Source of the DNA: Microbacterium sp. SD291
GTDB lineage: Bacteria; Actinomycetota; Actinomycetes; Actinomycetales; Microbacteriaceae
Direction: 5' to 3'
Assembly (NCBI RefSeq): GCF_017355365.1
Contig: NZ_JADIJR010000005.1
Coordinates: 1-64,000, forward strand
DNA: 64,000 bases
The first letter of the stretch is position 1. Each line of letters begins with the position of its first letter. Both the position numbers and the translations under genes were made by a program. The notes beneath the pieces are model-generated. The model was not told where the DNA came from. It did no database searches and worked only from the letters and a program-made list of their open reading frames with translations. Below, one piece after another: positions 1 through 8,361 of this stretch.

Positions 1-1
1 G

Positions 2-151
2 GCGCTGGCCGTGGGCGCGGCATCCGCGTTCGTCCTCGGCGCGCTCTACTCCCTGGTCCTCATGCTCCTGCGCAGGGCGGACGGCTCCACGCGCATCGCC
101 TTCGGGCCCTGGATGATCGCCGGCGCTCTTCTCGGCATCGCCGTCGGGTGA
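2..151 (+). CDS. Prepilin peptidase (A24 family), C-terminal fragment
   Basis: Only the last 49 codons lie in the window; the 5' end is cut off by the window edge. The frame reads two hydrophobic stretches separated by a short basic loop and ends in IAFGPWMIAGALLGIAVG. This matches the C-terminus of type IV prepilin leader peptidases, where FGPF/W-x-x-x-GA is a conserved ending in the last membrane helix. These inner-membrane aspartyl proteases cleave and may N-methylate type IV pilin-like precursors. The catalytic aspartates lie upstream and cannot be checked, so the call rests on the tail only. Another polytopic membrane protein is possible. Confidence 0.6.
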   Translation, partial: ALAVGAASAFVLGALYSLVLMLLRRADGSTRIAFGPWMIAGALLGIAVG

Positions 152-175
152 GAGCCCCGCGGCCGGAGGCGGCGC

Positions 176-181
176 TAATGT
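176..181 (+). promoter_or_regulatory. -10 box (TAATGT) of the small ORF at 188
   Basis: TAATGT fits TAnnnT and lies 6 nt before the ATG. No Shine-Dalgarno sequence is present, so a leaderless transcript is likely. Confidence 0.4.
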
Positions 182-187
182 GAGCAC

Positions 188-400
188 ATGGCACTCGCAA
201 GACTCCACGGCGGCCCGCTGGACGGGCAGATCATCCCCCTCGGTGACGCGGACGACAAGCTGATCGTCCCCTACAGCGAGACCCAGCTGGTGTACAACCG
301 CCGAGGCGAGCCTGCGAACACCGGTCCGCACGACGGCCCCACCGAGATCGACTACTGGTACGACGAGTCCCTCGAGGACCTCAACCGCTCCGATGACTGA
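188..400 (+). CDS. Small conserved-type hypothetical protein (70 aa)
   Basis: I do not recognise a named family. The 70-residue product is soluble and acidic. It starts MALARLHGGPLDGQ, a pattern (HGGPxDGQ) often seen in small actinobacterial hypothetical proteins, and has an aromatic patch (DYWYDES) near the end. There is no signal peptide, membrane segment or cysteine. The start has no ribosome binding site but lies 6 nt after a TAATGT box. The 3' end overlaps the CYTH gene by 8 bp, suggesting coupled expression. The function is unknown, and the gene could be a partner of the CYTH protein only in the sense of being co-transcribed. Confidence 0.6.
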   Translation: MALARLHGGPLDGQIIPLGDADDKLIVPYSETQLVYNRRGEPANTGPHDGPTEIDYWYDESLEDLNRSDD

Positions 401-1007
401 GCCGTCGCGCACCGTCGAGGTCGAGCGCAAGTACGACGTCGACGAGGGAACGCCCCTGCCCGAATGGCGGGGCATCCCCGGCGTCGACGCGGTCTCCGAG
501 GGTGAACTTCGTGAACTCGACGCGCGCTACCTCGACACCGCTGACGCAGCCCTGTCGCGCGCCGGCGTCGCGTTGCGCAGGCGGACCGGAGGCCCGGATG
601 CCGGCTGGCACATCAAGGGGCCGCGCGAGGGCGACGGCCGTCTGGAGATCGGCTGGCCGCTCGGCGGCGACGATGCCGTCCCGGATGCGGTCACCGAGAC
701 GCTCGCCCGCTGGACCACCGCAGAGCTCATCCCGCTCGCCCGCATCGAGAACAGCCGCACGGCCTACCTGCTCACCGGCCCCGACGGCGTCGTCGCCGAG
801 TTCGTCGACGACCGGGTGCGCGCCACGGACCTCCGCCAGGGCACTGCCCGCGAATGGCGCGAGTGGGAGCTGGAGCTGGGCCCGGCGGCCCCGTCGGATG
901 CCGCCGGACGCGACGCGCTGTTCACCGCGGCGGAGCAGGCGATCTTCGCGGCGGGTGGCCGTCACTCGGCATCCGGTTCCAAGCTCGCCCGCGCGCTCGG
1001 CTTCTGA
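393..1007 (+). CDS. CYTH domain protein (triphosphate-tunnel fold)
   Basis: The 204-aa protein opens with VEVERKYDV, the ExExK signature (E9, E11, K13) of the CYTH superfamily, followed by charged strands such as RRRTGG, WHIKGPR and REWREWELELG that line the triphosphate tunnel. CYTH enzymes bind metal and inorganic or organic triphosphates; bacterial members include inorganic triphosphatases and class IV adenylyl cyclases. No CHAD domain is fused, and about 200 aa is normal for a stand-alone domain. The ATG overlaps the end of the preceding small ORF. Triphosphatase activity is more likely than cyclase activity, but the sequence alone does not decide this. Confidence 0.85.
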   Translation: MTEPSRTVEVERKYDVDEGTPLPEWRGIPGVDAVSEGELRELDARYLDTADAALSRAGVALRRRTGGPDAGWHIKGPREGDGRLEIGWPLGGDDAVPDAVTETLARWTTAELIPLARIENSRTAYLLTGPDGVVAEFVDDRVRATDLRQGTAREWREWELELGPAAPSDAAGRDALFTAAEQAIFAAGGRHSASGSKLARALGF

Positions 1008-1031
1008 GCGCTCCCGCGCGATACTGACTCA

Positions 1032-1062
1032 CCGAGGGCGGGTGCAAGCACCTTCCCCTCGG
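1032..1062 (+). terminator. Nested hairpin after the CYTH gene
   Basis: An outer CCGAGG/CCTCGG pair encloses a GGTGC-AA-GCACC stem. There is no T tract. It lies between the CYTH gene and the polyketide synthase gene and could terminate the former. Confidence 0.35.
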
Positions 1063-1087
1063 ACGCGGCGCATGCTTGAGTGACTGC

Positions 1088-2251
1088 ATGCGTCAGGCCG
1101 TGCTCCGATCCCTGCAGACCATCGTCCCGGACACGGTCCTCGTGCAGGAGCAGGTGCGGGACGTCTTCGCCGCGCAGCCCGGCATCGGGCGGCTGGCGCA
1201 GCGCATCGTCGGCGCCTCGTTCAACGGCTCCGGGATCGACACCCGGCACACGGTCATCGATGAGCTGTCGCTGACCGCGGACGTCGCCGAGCCCCGGTTC
1301 TTCGACCGGGCGACGGGGCGGCTGCTCTCGCCGGGCACGCGCGAGCGCAACGAGCTCTACGTGAGCGAGGCGACTCGCATGGTCGTCGACGCCGCCCGGC
1401 GCGCGCTCGAGGCGGATCCCGACATCGAGGCAGCCGACATCACGCACGTCGTCACGGTGTCCTGCACCGGGTTCCACGCGCCTGGCCCCGAGTACGAGAT
1501 CGTCCGTGCCCTCGGGCTCTCCGACGGCGTGCAGCGCTTCCACCTCGGCTTCATGGGCTGCTACGCGTCGATGCCGGCGCTGCGGGCGGCGAGCCAGTTC
1601 TGTGCGGCCGACCCCGAGGCGGTCGTGCTCGTCGCGAGCGTGGAGCTGTGCACCCTGCACCTGCGCTCCTCGGAGGATCCGGACACGATCGTCGCCTCCT
1701 CGCTCTTCGCTGACGGCGCGGCGGCGGGAATCGTCACCGCCCGCGACCTGCCGACACCCGTCAGAGGCCTCCGGCTCGACCGCTTCCACACCGCGATCGC
1801 CGTGGAGGGCGAGAAGGACATGGCCTGGACCATCGGCGACCGGGGTTTCGAGATGATCCTCTCCACGTCTGTGCCGCAGATCATCGGCGAGACGATCATC
1901 GGAGCGCTGCGGCCGCTCTACACGGGGGAGGAGGACCTCTCAGCCGCCTTCGAGGAGGGCCGGGTCGGCGACAGGGTGGAGCACTGGGCGATCCACCCGG
2001 GCGGGCGCAGCATCCTGGACCGGGTGCAGGAGCGCCTTCATCTGAGCGACGCGCAGCTGCACCCCGCGCGCGAGGTGCTCCGCGTGAACGGCAACATGTC
2101 CAGTGCGACCGTGCTGTTCGTCCTCCGCCGGATCCTCGAGGAGGAGGGCGCACGGCACGGCGAGCGGGTGGCCGCGATGGCGTTCGGACCGGGCCTGACC
2201 GCCGAGAGCGCCCTGATGACCGTCGACGCGCCGGCGAGCGATGCGCCCTGA
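1088..2251 (+). CDS. Type III polyketide synthase (chalcone/stilbene synthase family)
   Basis: This is a homodimeric ketosynthase of 387 aa, about the family length, that extends an acyl-CoA starter with malonyl units. The Cys-His-Asn triad is visible: Cys in VTVSCTGFHAPGPE near residue 126, His in HWAIHPGGRSILD, and Asn in VNGNMSSATVLF. The ATG at 1088 is chosen over an upstream TTG at 1076; neither has a strong ribosome binding site. The gene overlaps the following methyltransferase by 11 bp, and a flavoprotein monooxygenase follows. That gene order matches the Streptomyces griseus srsA-srsB-srsC operon, which makes methylated phenolic lipids. An alkylresorcinol- or pyrone-type product is therefore an inference from context. 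Confidence 0.9.
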   Translation: MRQAVLRSLQTIVPDTVLVQEQVRDVFAAQPGIGRLAQRIVGASFNGSGIDTRHTVIDELSLTADVAEPRFFDRATGRLLSPGTRERNELYVSEATRMVVDAARRALEADPDIEAADITHVVTVSCTGFHAPGPEYEIVRALGLSDGVQRFHLGFMGCYASMPALRAASQFCAADPEAVVLVASVELCTLHLRSSEDPDTIVASSLFADGAAAGIVTARDLPTPVRGLRLDRFHTAIAVEGEKDMAWTIGDRGFEMILSTSVPQIIGETIIGALRPLYTGEEDLSAAFEEGRVGDRVEHWAIHPGGRSILDRVQERLHLSDAQLHPAREVLRVNGNMSSATVLFVLRRILEEEGARHGERVAAMAFGPGLTAESALMTVDAPASDAP

Positions 2252-2954
2252 CCTCACGGTCCGCGCGACGGATGCTCGCGAGCTGATGGACGCTCCTGGC
2301 GCGGATCGTCGGATGCTGGAGCGCACGTACCTGCGCTTCGGGGCGGTGAACCGGCTGGTGTCGCGGCCCGGCCTGCTCTATCGTCGCGACATCCGTCCGC
2401 AGGCCAGGCGCGGACGGATCCGGATCCTCGACATCGGCGCGGGTGGCGGCGACCTGTGCCGGGATATCGCGGCGCGACTGCGCAGAGACCGGCTCACGGC
2501 CGAGATCACGGCACTCGACCCCGACGAGCGTGCGATCACCTGGGCGCGGACGCACGACCGGGGCGCCGGCATCCGCTACGTCGACGGCGTGAGCACCGAC
2601 ATCGACGGGCCCTTCGACGTGGTCCTCTCGAATCACGTCCTGCACCACCTCACGGCCGCCGAGCTGTCGGCCCTGCTGGAAGACAGCGTGCGGCTGACCG
2701 CGCCTGGCGGGCGCGTCGTGCATCGTGACATCGCCCGCAGCCGCATCGCGCACCTCCTGTTCGCGGCGGCCACCCTGCCGTTCGCGCGCAACCTGCTCGC
2801 CGGCTCCTTCATCCGCGCCGACGGGCTCACGAGCATCCGCCGGTCCTACACGGCGCGCGAGCTCGCGGCCGCGGTGCCGCCGGGGTGGATCGTGCGCCGC
2901 GGGGTGCCGTTCCGGCTCGAGCTGCGGTGGAGGCGTAGCGATGCCCGATCATGA
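2241..2954 (+). CDS. Class I SAM-dependent methyltransferase of the type III PKS operon
   Basis: The 237-aa soluble protein has motif I as ILDIGAGGGDLCRDIA (near residues 62-77), an acidic strand-2 end (ALDPDE) and FDVVLSNHVLHHLT as the motif IV/V region. It is a Rossmann-fold methyltransferase using S-adenosylmethionine. It overlaps the PKS gene by 11 bp and the next gene by 14 bp, so all three are translationally coupled. It probably methylates the polyketide product, possibly on a phenolic oxygen or ring carbon. A UbiE-like C-methyltransferase role cannot be excluded. Whether it is homologous to Streptomyces SrsB or only analogous is not decidable here. Confidence 0.8.
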   Translation: MRPDLTVRATDARELMDAPGADRRMLERTYLRFGAVNRLVSRPGLLYRRDIRPQARRGRIRILDIGAGGGDLCRDIAARLRRDRLTAEITALDPDERAITWARTHDRGAGIRYVDGVSTDIDGPFDVVLSNHVLHHLTAAELSALLEDSVRLTAPGGRVVHRDIARSRIAHLLFAAATLPFARNLLAGSFIRADGLTSIRRSYTARELAAAVPPGWIVRRGVPFRLELRWRRSDARS

Positions 2955-4065
2955 CGTCGTGATCGTGGGGGCGGGTCCCGTCGGCCTGCTGCTGGGCTGC
3001 CTGCTCCTGCAGGAGGGCGTAGACGCGATCGTCTGCGAGCGCAGGGCGGATGCCGACACGAGGAGCCGTGCGATCGGGATCCACCGGCCCGGTCTCGAAG
3101 CCCTCGATGCGGCGGGCATCGGCTCCGCCGTGAGGTCCGAGGCGCTGCGGCTCGACGGCGGCGACGTGCTCAGCCGCGGCAGGGTGCTCGCGTCGCTGGA
3201 CTTCGCCCCCGAGCGGCCGGTGCTCATCCTGCCGCAGCAGCGCACGGACGCCCTGCTGCGGGGTCGCCTGGAGGAGCTCTCGGCCCAGGCCCTGCACGTC
3301 GGTCACGTGGTGCGCGGCGTGCGCGACGAAGGCGACTTCGCGAGGGTCGCGGTGGACGGCGGGCAGGGGCTCCGCGAGGTGACGTGCCATGTCGCGGTGA
3401 TCGCGGACGGCGTGCACAGCGGCCTCAGGGCGCAGCTCGGCATCCCCTGGCGCGATCGCGCCGGCGCGGGGGACTACGCGATGCTGGACGTCCACGACGA
3501 CGGGGTCGAGCGGCGCGCCCTGCTGCACTGCGAGCAGGGCGGTCTCGTCGAGTCGTTCCCGCTGCCACGGGGACGGCGGCGATGGGTGCTGCGCGACGCG
3601 AGGGGCGAGAACGACCTCGGCACCGCGGCCGGCTTCCGCCAAGAGATCGAGCAGCGCACCGGGATCCGCCCCGGCATCCCCGACGACGCGCAGCCGACCG
3701 CCTTCCGCGCCGCGCAGCGCACCGCGGGTGCCGTGGTGCGCGGACGCGTCGTCCTCGCCGGCGACGCCGCGCACGAGATCAGCCCGATCGGAGGGCAGGG
3801 CATGAACCTCGGCTGGGCCGACGCCGTGCGCCTGGCAGCGGACATCGTGCGCGGGCTGCCGCTCGGGGCGGTCGATCTCGGCCGGTACGGGCGGCGCGTG
3901 CGACGATCCGCCCGCACGGCCCAGCGGCGATCGGCGTTCTACATGTCGATGGGGGCGCCGGCGTCCGGCATGCCGCTGCGCGCCCGCGAGCTGCTGATCC
4001 GCACCCTCGGCACCGCGCCGCTGCGCGGATGGGCCGGCGGGCTCATCACGATGCGGGGGCTGTGA
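2941..4065 (+). CDS. FAD-dependent monooxygenase (PHBH/UbiH-like) of the type III PKS operon
   Basis: The 374-aa protein starts MPDHDVVIVGAGPVGLLLG, a GxGxxG dinucleotide fold at the very N-terminus, and carries the second FAD motif GDAAHEISPIGGQGMNLG near residue 280. This is the layout of class A flavoprotein hydroxylases. An open frame extends upstream, but the fold begins at the ATG at 2941, which overlaps the methyltransferase gene by 14 bp. It probably hydroxylates an aromatic ring made by the upstream enzymes, consistent with SrsC-type conversion of resorcinols toward quinones. It is the last gene of the operon and is followed by a strong hairpin. Confidence 0.85.
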   Translation: MPDHDVVIVGAGPVGLLLGCLLLQEGVDAIVCERRADADTRSRAIGIHRPGLEALDAAGIGSAVRSEALRLDGGDVLSRGRVLASLDFAPERPVLILPQQRTDALLRGRLEELSAQALHVGHVVRGVRDEGDFARVAVDGGQGLREVTCHVAVIADGVHSGLRAQLGIPWRDRAGAGDYAMLDVHDDGVERRALLHCEQGGLVESFPLPRGRRRWVLRDARGENDLGTAAGFRQEIEQRTGIRPGIPDDAQPTAFRAAQRTAGAVVRGRVVLAGDAAHEISPIGGQGMNLGWADAVRLAADIVRGLPLGAVDLGRYGRRVRRSARTAQRRSAFYMSMGAPASGMPLRARELLIRTLGTAPLRGWAGGLITMRGL

Positions 4066-4070
4066 CGCAC

Positions 4071-4112
4071 GAAGCCCCCGGACCCCTGATGAGCTCAGGG
4101 ACCGGGGGCTTC
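4071..4112 (+). terminator. Rho-independent-type terminator of the PKS operon
   Basis: An 11-bp perfect stem (GAAGCCCCCGG with its complement) encloses an inner CCCTGA/TCAGGG pair, starting 6 bp after the last stop codon. Confidence 0.8.
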
Positions 4113-4170
4113 GATGGACGATGGATTCGGGTTTCGACTCGCTGGCGCTCGCTCAACCTTGATCCGTCAC

Positions 4171-4199
4171 GACTCAACGCTCCTTCGTCGCGTTGAGTC
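4171..4199 (-). terminator. Terminator of lpd
   Basis: A perfect 10-bp inverted repeat (GACTCAACGC and complement, 9-nt loop) lies 9 bp beyond the lpd stop codon. It is probably the terminator for the minus-strand gene. Confidence 0.65.
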
Positions 4200-4207
4200 G
4201 CGCCGCA

Positions 4208-5605
<1,398 letters not shown>

Positions 5606-5611
5606 GCTCTC

Positions 5612-5617
5612 AGCCTA
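5612..5617 (-). promoter_or_regulatory. -10 box (TAGGCT) of lpdA, overlapping the copC-like stop codon
   Basis: On the minus strand TAGGCT lies 6 nt before the lpdA ATG. Its first three bases are the TAG stop of the upstream CopC-like gene. Confidence 0.5.
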
Positions 5618-6247
5618 TCGCGCCGCGGGAGTGTCCGATTCGGACCGCCTCCCGTTTCCACGACGCGAGAGAAGCACGATGACGACGGCGAGGACGATGA
5701 GTCCGCCGAGGATGCCGAGCATCCAGATCCCGGTGGAATCGCCCGTGTTCTCCGGTGCCTCCGGGGTCGCCGTCGGCACCGGCTCGGTACTCGCGAGAGG
5801 CTCGTCGCTCGCCTCGGTCGTCGGCTCGACGGCGGGAGCGGCGGCGGTGCTCGTGGACACGGTGAACGAGAACTCGCCGGAGGTCGGATGCCCGTCGCTG
5901 GAGACCACCTTCCAGATCACGTGGTACTCGCCGGCCTCGGCCTCGGCGACGAGCGGCTGCGTGACGATCGCGCCGTCGACGGTCGCCGCGCCGTCCGTCA
6001 TGGTCGCGCCGGCCGCATCCGTCACGACGACCTCGGTCGCCCCCTCGCCGCCGATCAGCTTCGCGCTGAACGTGAGGGTGAGTTCGGACGGCAGCGTGTC
6101 CACCGTGCTGCCGTCGGCGGGGCTGGAGCCGGTGAGGGCATCATGAGCCGAGGCGGAGAGCGGCGCGAACAGGACCAGGAGTGCCGTCAGCAGTGCGGCC
6201 GCGAGGGCGATCGGAGCGGTGGGGAGGCTGCGGGCTGTGGTTTTCAC
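5615..6247 (-). CDS. CopC-domain protein, membrane-anchored and exported
   Basis: The 210-aa product has a cleavable signal peptide (hydrophobic stretch near residues 12-32, cleavage after SASA). The mature protein begins with AHDALTGSSPADGSTV. The N-terminal His plus the Asp-His of SSDGHPTSGEFSF form the usual Cu(II) site of CopC. A Thr/Pro/Glu-rich linker leads to one membrane helix (GILGGLIVLAVVIVLL) and a basic tail, so the domain faces outside the cell. CopC proteins bind copper and usually work with CopD; no copD is adjacent. The start is a GTG with a TAGGCT box 6 nt upstream. Confidence 0.85.
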   Translation of the reverse strand: MKTTARSLPTAPIALAAALLTALLVLFAPLSASAHDALTGSSPADGSTVDTLPSELTLTFSAKLIGGEGATEVVVTDAAGATMTDGAATVDGAIVTQPLVAEAEAGEYHVIWKVVSSDGHPTSGEFSFTVSTSTAAAPAVEPTTEASDEPLASTEPVPTATPEAPENTGDSTGIWMLGILGGLIVLAVVIVLLSRRGNGRRSESDTPAAR

Positions 6248-6253
6248 ATGCCC

Positions 6254-6259
6254 AGCCTA
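6254..6259 (-). promoter_or_regulatory. -10 box (TAGGCT) of the CopC-like gene
   Basis: A minus-strand TAGGCT lies 6 nt before the GTG start. No Shine-Dalgarno sequence is present. Confidence 0.45.
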
Positions 6260-6346
6260 TGAATCCCCGGTATGTGGCGGCTGAGTGCGAAGGGGCCTCC
6301 CGCGAGGCGCTCCGGATCAGTTAGTCTGGACGATCAGGAGGGCATA

Positions 6347-6832
6347 GTGACAGACAGTGAGAGCCGACCGGCCGGAGACGCCGCGATCCATCGTTCCGGC
6401 GAGCAGAGGCACGACGTGACGCAGACGTTCGGGCACGACTCGGACCTTTCCTTCGTGCCTTTCGGCGTGGAGCTGACCGACGTCGAGCAGAGCGCGATCG
6501 GATCGCTTCCCTCGGGTTCGGCGCTGCTGCTGGTGCGCTCCGGCGCACTCGCCGGCGCCCGCTACCTCCTCGACACCGATGTGACGACGGTCGGCCGGCA
6601 TCCTGAGGCGGACATCTTCTTCGATGATGTGACCGTGTCCCGCCGGCACGCGGAGATCACCCGCAGCGGCACGACCTTCGAGATCATCGACCAGCGCTCG
6701 CTCAACGGCACCTACGTCAACGGGGAGCGCGTCGACCGCAGCGTGCTGGTCGACGGCTCCGAGCTGCGTGTCGGCAAGTTCCGCCTGAACTTCTTCGCAT
6801 CGCCTCTCGACCGCGTGGCGGCGAACGGCTGA
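6347..6832 (+). CDS. garA: FHA-domain regulator, GarA/OdhI-like
   Basis: This small cytosolic switch protein has a C-terminal FHA domain (GRHPEADIFFDDVTVSRRHA near residues 83-102, then SLNGTYVNGERV) and an N-terminal tail with two threonines in DVTQTFGHD (T25, T27). These correspond to the phosphorylated ETTSVF region of GarA/OdhI. In other actinobacteria the unphosphorylated protein inhibits 2-oxoglutarate dehydrogenase and affects glutamate metabolism. PknB/PknG-type kinases relieve this. The GTG at 6347 is chosen because AGGAGG sits 5 nt upstream; a TAGTCT at 6322 may be its -10 box. The neighbouring ftsR-like gene matches the mycobacterial order. Confidence 0.85.
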   Translation: MTDSESRPAGDAAIHRSGEQRHDVTQTFGHDSDLSFVPFGVELTDVEQSAIGSLPSGSALLLVRSGALAGARYLLDTDVTTVGRHPEADIFFDDVTVSRRHAEITRSGTTFEIIDQRSLNGTYVNGERVDRSVLVDGSELRVGKFRLNFFASPLDRVAANG

Positions 6833-7518
6833 TGGCGGCGTCCCCCGCCCGCGAACGCACAGCGTCCGCGGGTCTGCTGAGTATCGGCCAGGTGCTGGCC
6901 AGGCTCACGCCGGAGTTCCCCGAGCTGACCTCCAGCAAGCTGCGCTTCCTCGAGGTGCAGGGGATCGTCACCCCGTCGCGCACCGAATCCGGCTACCGCA
7001 AGTTCTCGCAGGCTGACATCGAGCGGCTGCGCCTCGGACTCACGCTGCAGCGGGATCACTATCTGCCGCTGAGCGTGATCCGCGAGCAGCTGGACGACAT
7101 CGAGGCGAACGGCGAATCCACCGGGTTCGTCCCCCCTCCGTCGATCACGCCGCCTCCGCGCCGCTACCGGCGCGAGGAGCTGCTGTCGGCGGCGGGAGCA
7201 GGGCCCCAGCTGCTCAACGACGCGATCAGCACCGGCGTGATCGTCGCCCAGGAGGCATACCCCGAGGCGACCGTGACGCTGCTGCGCGGGCTGGTCGCCC
7301 TCGACCGGCACGGGATCGAGCCGAGGCACCTCCGGGCGCTGCGGCAGGGAGCCGAACGCGAGGTCGCGCTGATCGAGTCGGCGATGTCGGCGATGCTGCG
7401 GCGGACGGATGCCGCGTCGCGCGCCAAGGCGAACGAGATGGCGCCCTCGCTGGCCTCGAAGATTGACGAGGTGCGGTCGCTTTTCGTCAAGGATGCGCTG
7501 TCGCGCCTGCTTTCGTAA
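6832..7518 (+). CDS. ftsR: MerR-family regulator, FtsR-like
   Basis: The 228-aa protein has a MerR winged helix (LSIGQVLARLTPEFPELT, then SKLRFLEVQGIV and YRKFSQADIERL) and a C-terminal helical half with no obvious ligand or metal cysteines. The start ATG overlaps the garA stop codon (TGATG). The order garA then MerR is conserved: in Corynebacterium glutamicum the equivalent regulator FtsR activates ftsZ, and in Mycobacterium tuberculosis it is Rv1828. The ftsZ promoter about 31 kb away in this window is therefore a candidate target. The FtsR identity rests on context plus fold, not on alignment. Confidence 0.8.
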   Translation: MAASPARERTASAGLLSIGQVLARLTPEFPELTSSKLRFLEVQGIVTPSRTESGYRKFSQADIERLRLGLTLQRDHYLPLSVIREQLDDIEANGESTGFVPPPSITPPPRRYRREELLSAAGAGPQLLNDAISTGVIVAQEAYPEATVTLLRGLVALDRHGIEPRHLRALRQGAEREVALIESAMSAMLRRTDAASRAKANEMAPSLASKIDEVRSLFVKDALSRLLS

Positions 7519-7527
7519 CGAACTGAT

Positions 7528-7550
7528 TGCGACACACCTTCGGTGTCGCA
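7528..7550. promoter_or_regulatory. Inverted repeat upstream of the second MerR gene
   Basis: TGCGACAC and GTGTCGCA are perfect 8-bp arms separated by 7 bp. The repeat lies just upstream of the -35 box at 7560 and could be an operator or the end of the ftsR transcript. Confidence 0.45.
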
Positions 7551-7559
7551 CGGATGTCA

Positions 7560-7588
7560 TTGCCCGCACCTGGACGCTGCTCTAGCGT
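7560..7588 (+). promoter_or_regulatory. Promoter of the second MerR gene
   Basis: TTGCCC (7560-7565) and TAGCGT (7583-7588) are separated by exactly 17 bp. AGGGAGG follows at 7604-7610, before the ATG at 7618. Confidence 0.55.
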
Positions 7589-7617
7589 GGAGGTAACGGC
7601 TCCAGGGAGGACTTCAG

Positions 7618-8163
7618 ATGAATGCGGACGAGCGTGCAGGCGACCCGCGGTTCGTGCCAGAACTCCTCTTCACCGACGGTCTGCCGGCGATGGACGACGA
7701 GGTCGGCTACCGCGGTGCGGTCGCTGCTCGTGCGGCGGGAATCACGTACCGCCAGCTCGACTACTGGGCGCGCACCGAGCTGGTGGAGCCCACCGTTCGC
7801 GGCGCCAGCGGCTCCGGATCGCAGCGTCTCTACGGCTTCCGCGACATCCTGGTCCTGAAGCTCGTCAAGAGCCTCCTCGACACCGGCATCTCGCTGCAGC
7901 AGATCCGCACCGCGGTCGAAGAGCTGCGCCGTGCCGGCATCCGCGATCTCGCAGGCACCACCCTCATGAGCGACGGCGCCTCGGTCTACCTGTGCACCTC
8001 GAACGACGAGGTCATCGACCTCGTCAGCCGTGGTCAGGGCGTGTTCGGCATCGCCGTCGGCAAGGTGCTCCGAGAGGTGGAGTCGACGCTGGTCGAGTTC
8101 GACGCGACCGCCCCGGATCCCGTCGACGAGCTCAGCGCCCGCCGCGCCAAGCGCACGGCCTGA
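7618..8163 (+). CDS. MerR-family transcriptional regulator (Rv1830-like by position)
   Basis: The 181-aa protein begins with an acidic 25-residue lead, then a MerR helix-turn-helix (GYRGAVAARAAGITYRQLDY, followed by SQRLYGFRDILVLKLVKSL). The rest is a short helical and strand region ending in basic residues. It has its own promoter and a good ribosome binding site. In M. tuberculosis the order is garA, Rv1828, Rv1829 (DUF151 nuclease family), Rv1830. This gene sits in the Rv1830 position, but the DUF151 gene is absent here. Effector and targets are unknown. Confidence 0.8.
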   Translation: MNADERAGDPRFVPELLFTDGLPAMDDEVGYRGAVAARAAGITYRQLDYWARTELVEPTVRGASGSGSQRLYGFRDILVLKLVKSLLDTGISLQQIRTAVEELRRAGIRDLAGTTLMSDGASVYLCTSNDEVIDLVSRGQGVFGIAVGKVLREVESTLVEFDATAPDPVDELSARRAKRTA

Positions 8164-8189
8164 CTCGCAGCCTGATCCTCAGACCCTTC

Positions 8190-8267
8190 GACAAGCTCAG
8201 GGACCCAAGCGGAGCGACAAGCTCAGGGACCCAAGCGGAGCGACAAGCTCAGGGACCCAAGCGGAGC
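8190..8267. repeat. Three perfect 26-bp tandem repeats
   Basis: Three identical head-to-tail units occupy 8190-8215, 8216-8241 and 8242-8267. Each contains the core GACAAGCTCAGGGACC, preceded once by CCCTTC. The repeat lies between the convergent merR and parA-like genes. This core is a common intergenic repeat word in actinobacterial genomes. Confidence 0.9.
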
Positions 8268-8361
8268 TGTGCGCTCGCCTGCTCGCTGAGCCGGGCCCCC
8301 TCGCCCAGAGGCTCCGGGCAGCGCGCCAGCGCTGTCTGGAGAGGGCGCGGGGAGCGACGCG

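Noticed and set aside
4113..4170. Small gene between the PKS operon and lpdA
   Set aside because: The stretch holds only terminator sequence and a TTTCGACTCGCTGGCG repeat-like word, with no plausible coding frame.
8190..8267. CRISPR array
   Set aside because: The three 26-bp units are contiguous with no spacers, and no cas genes are near.
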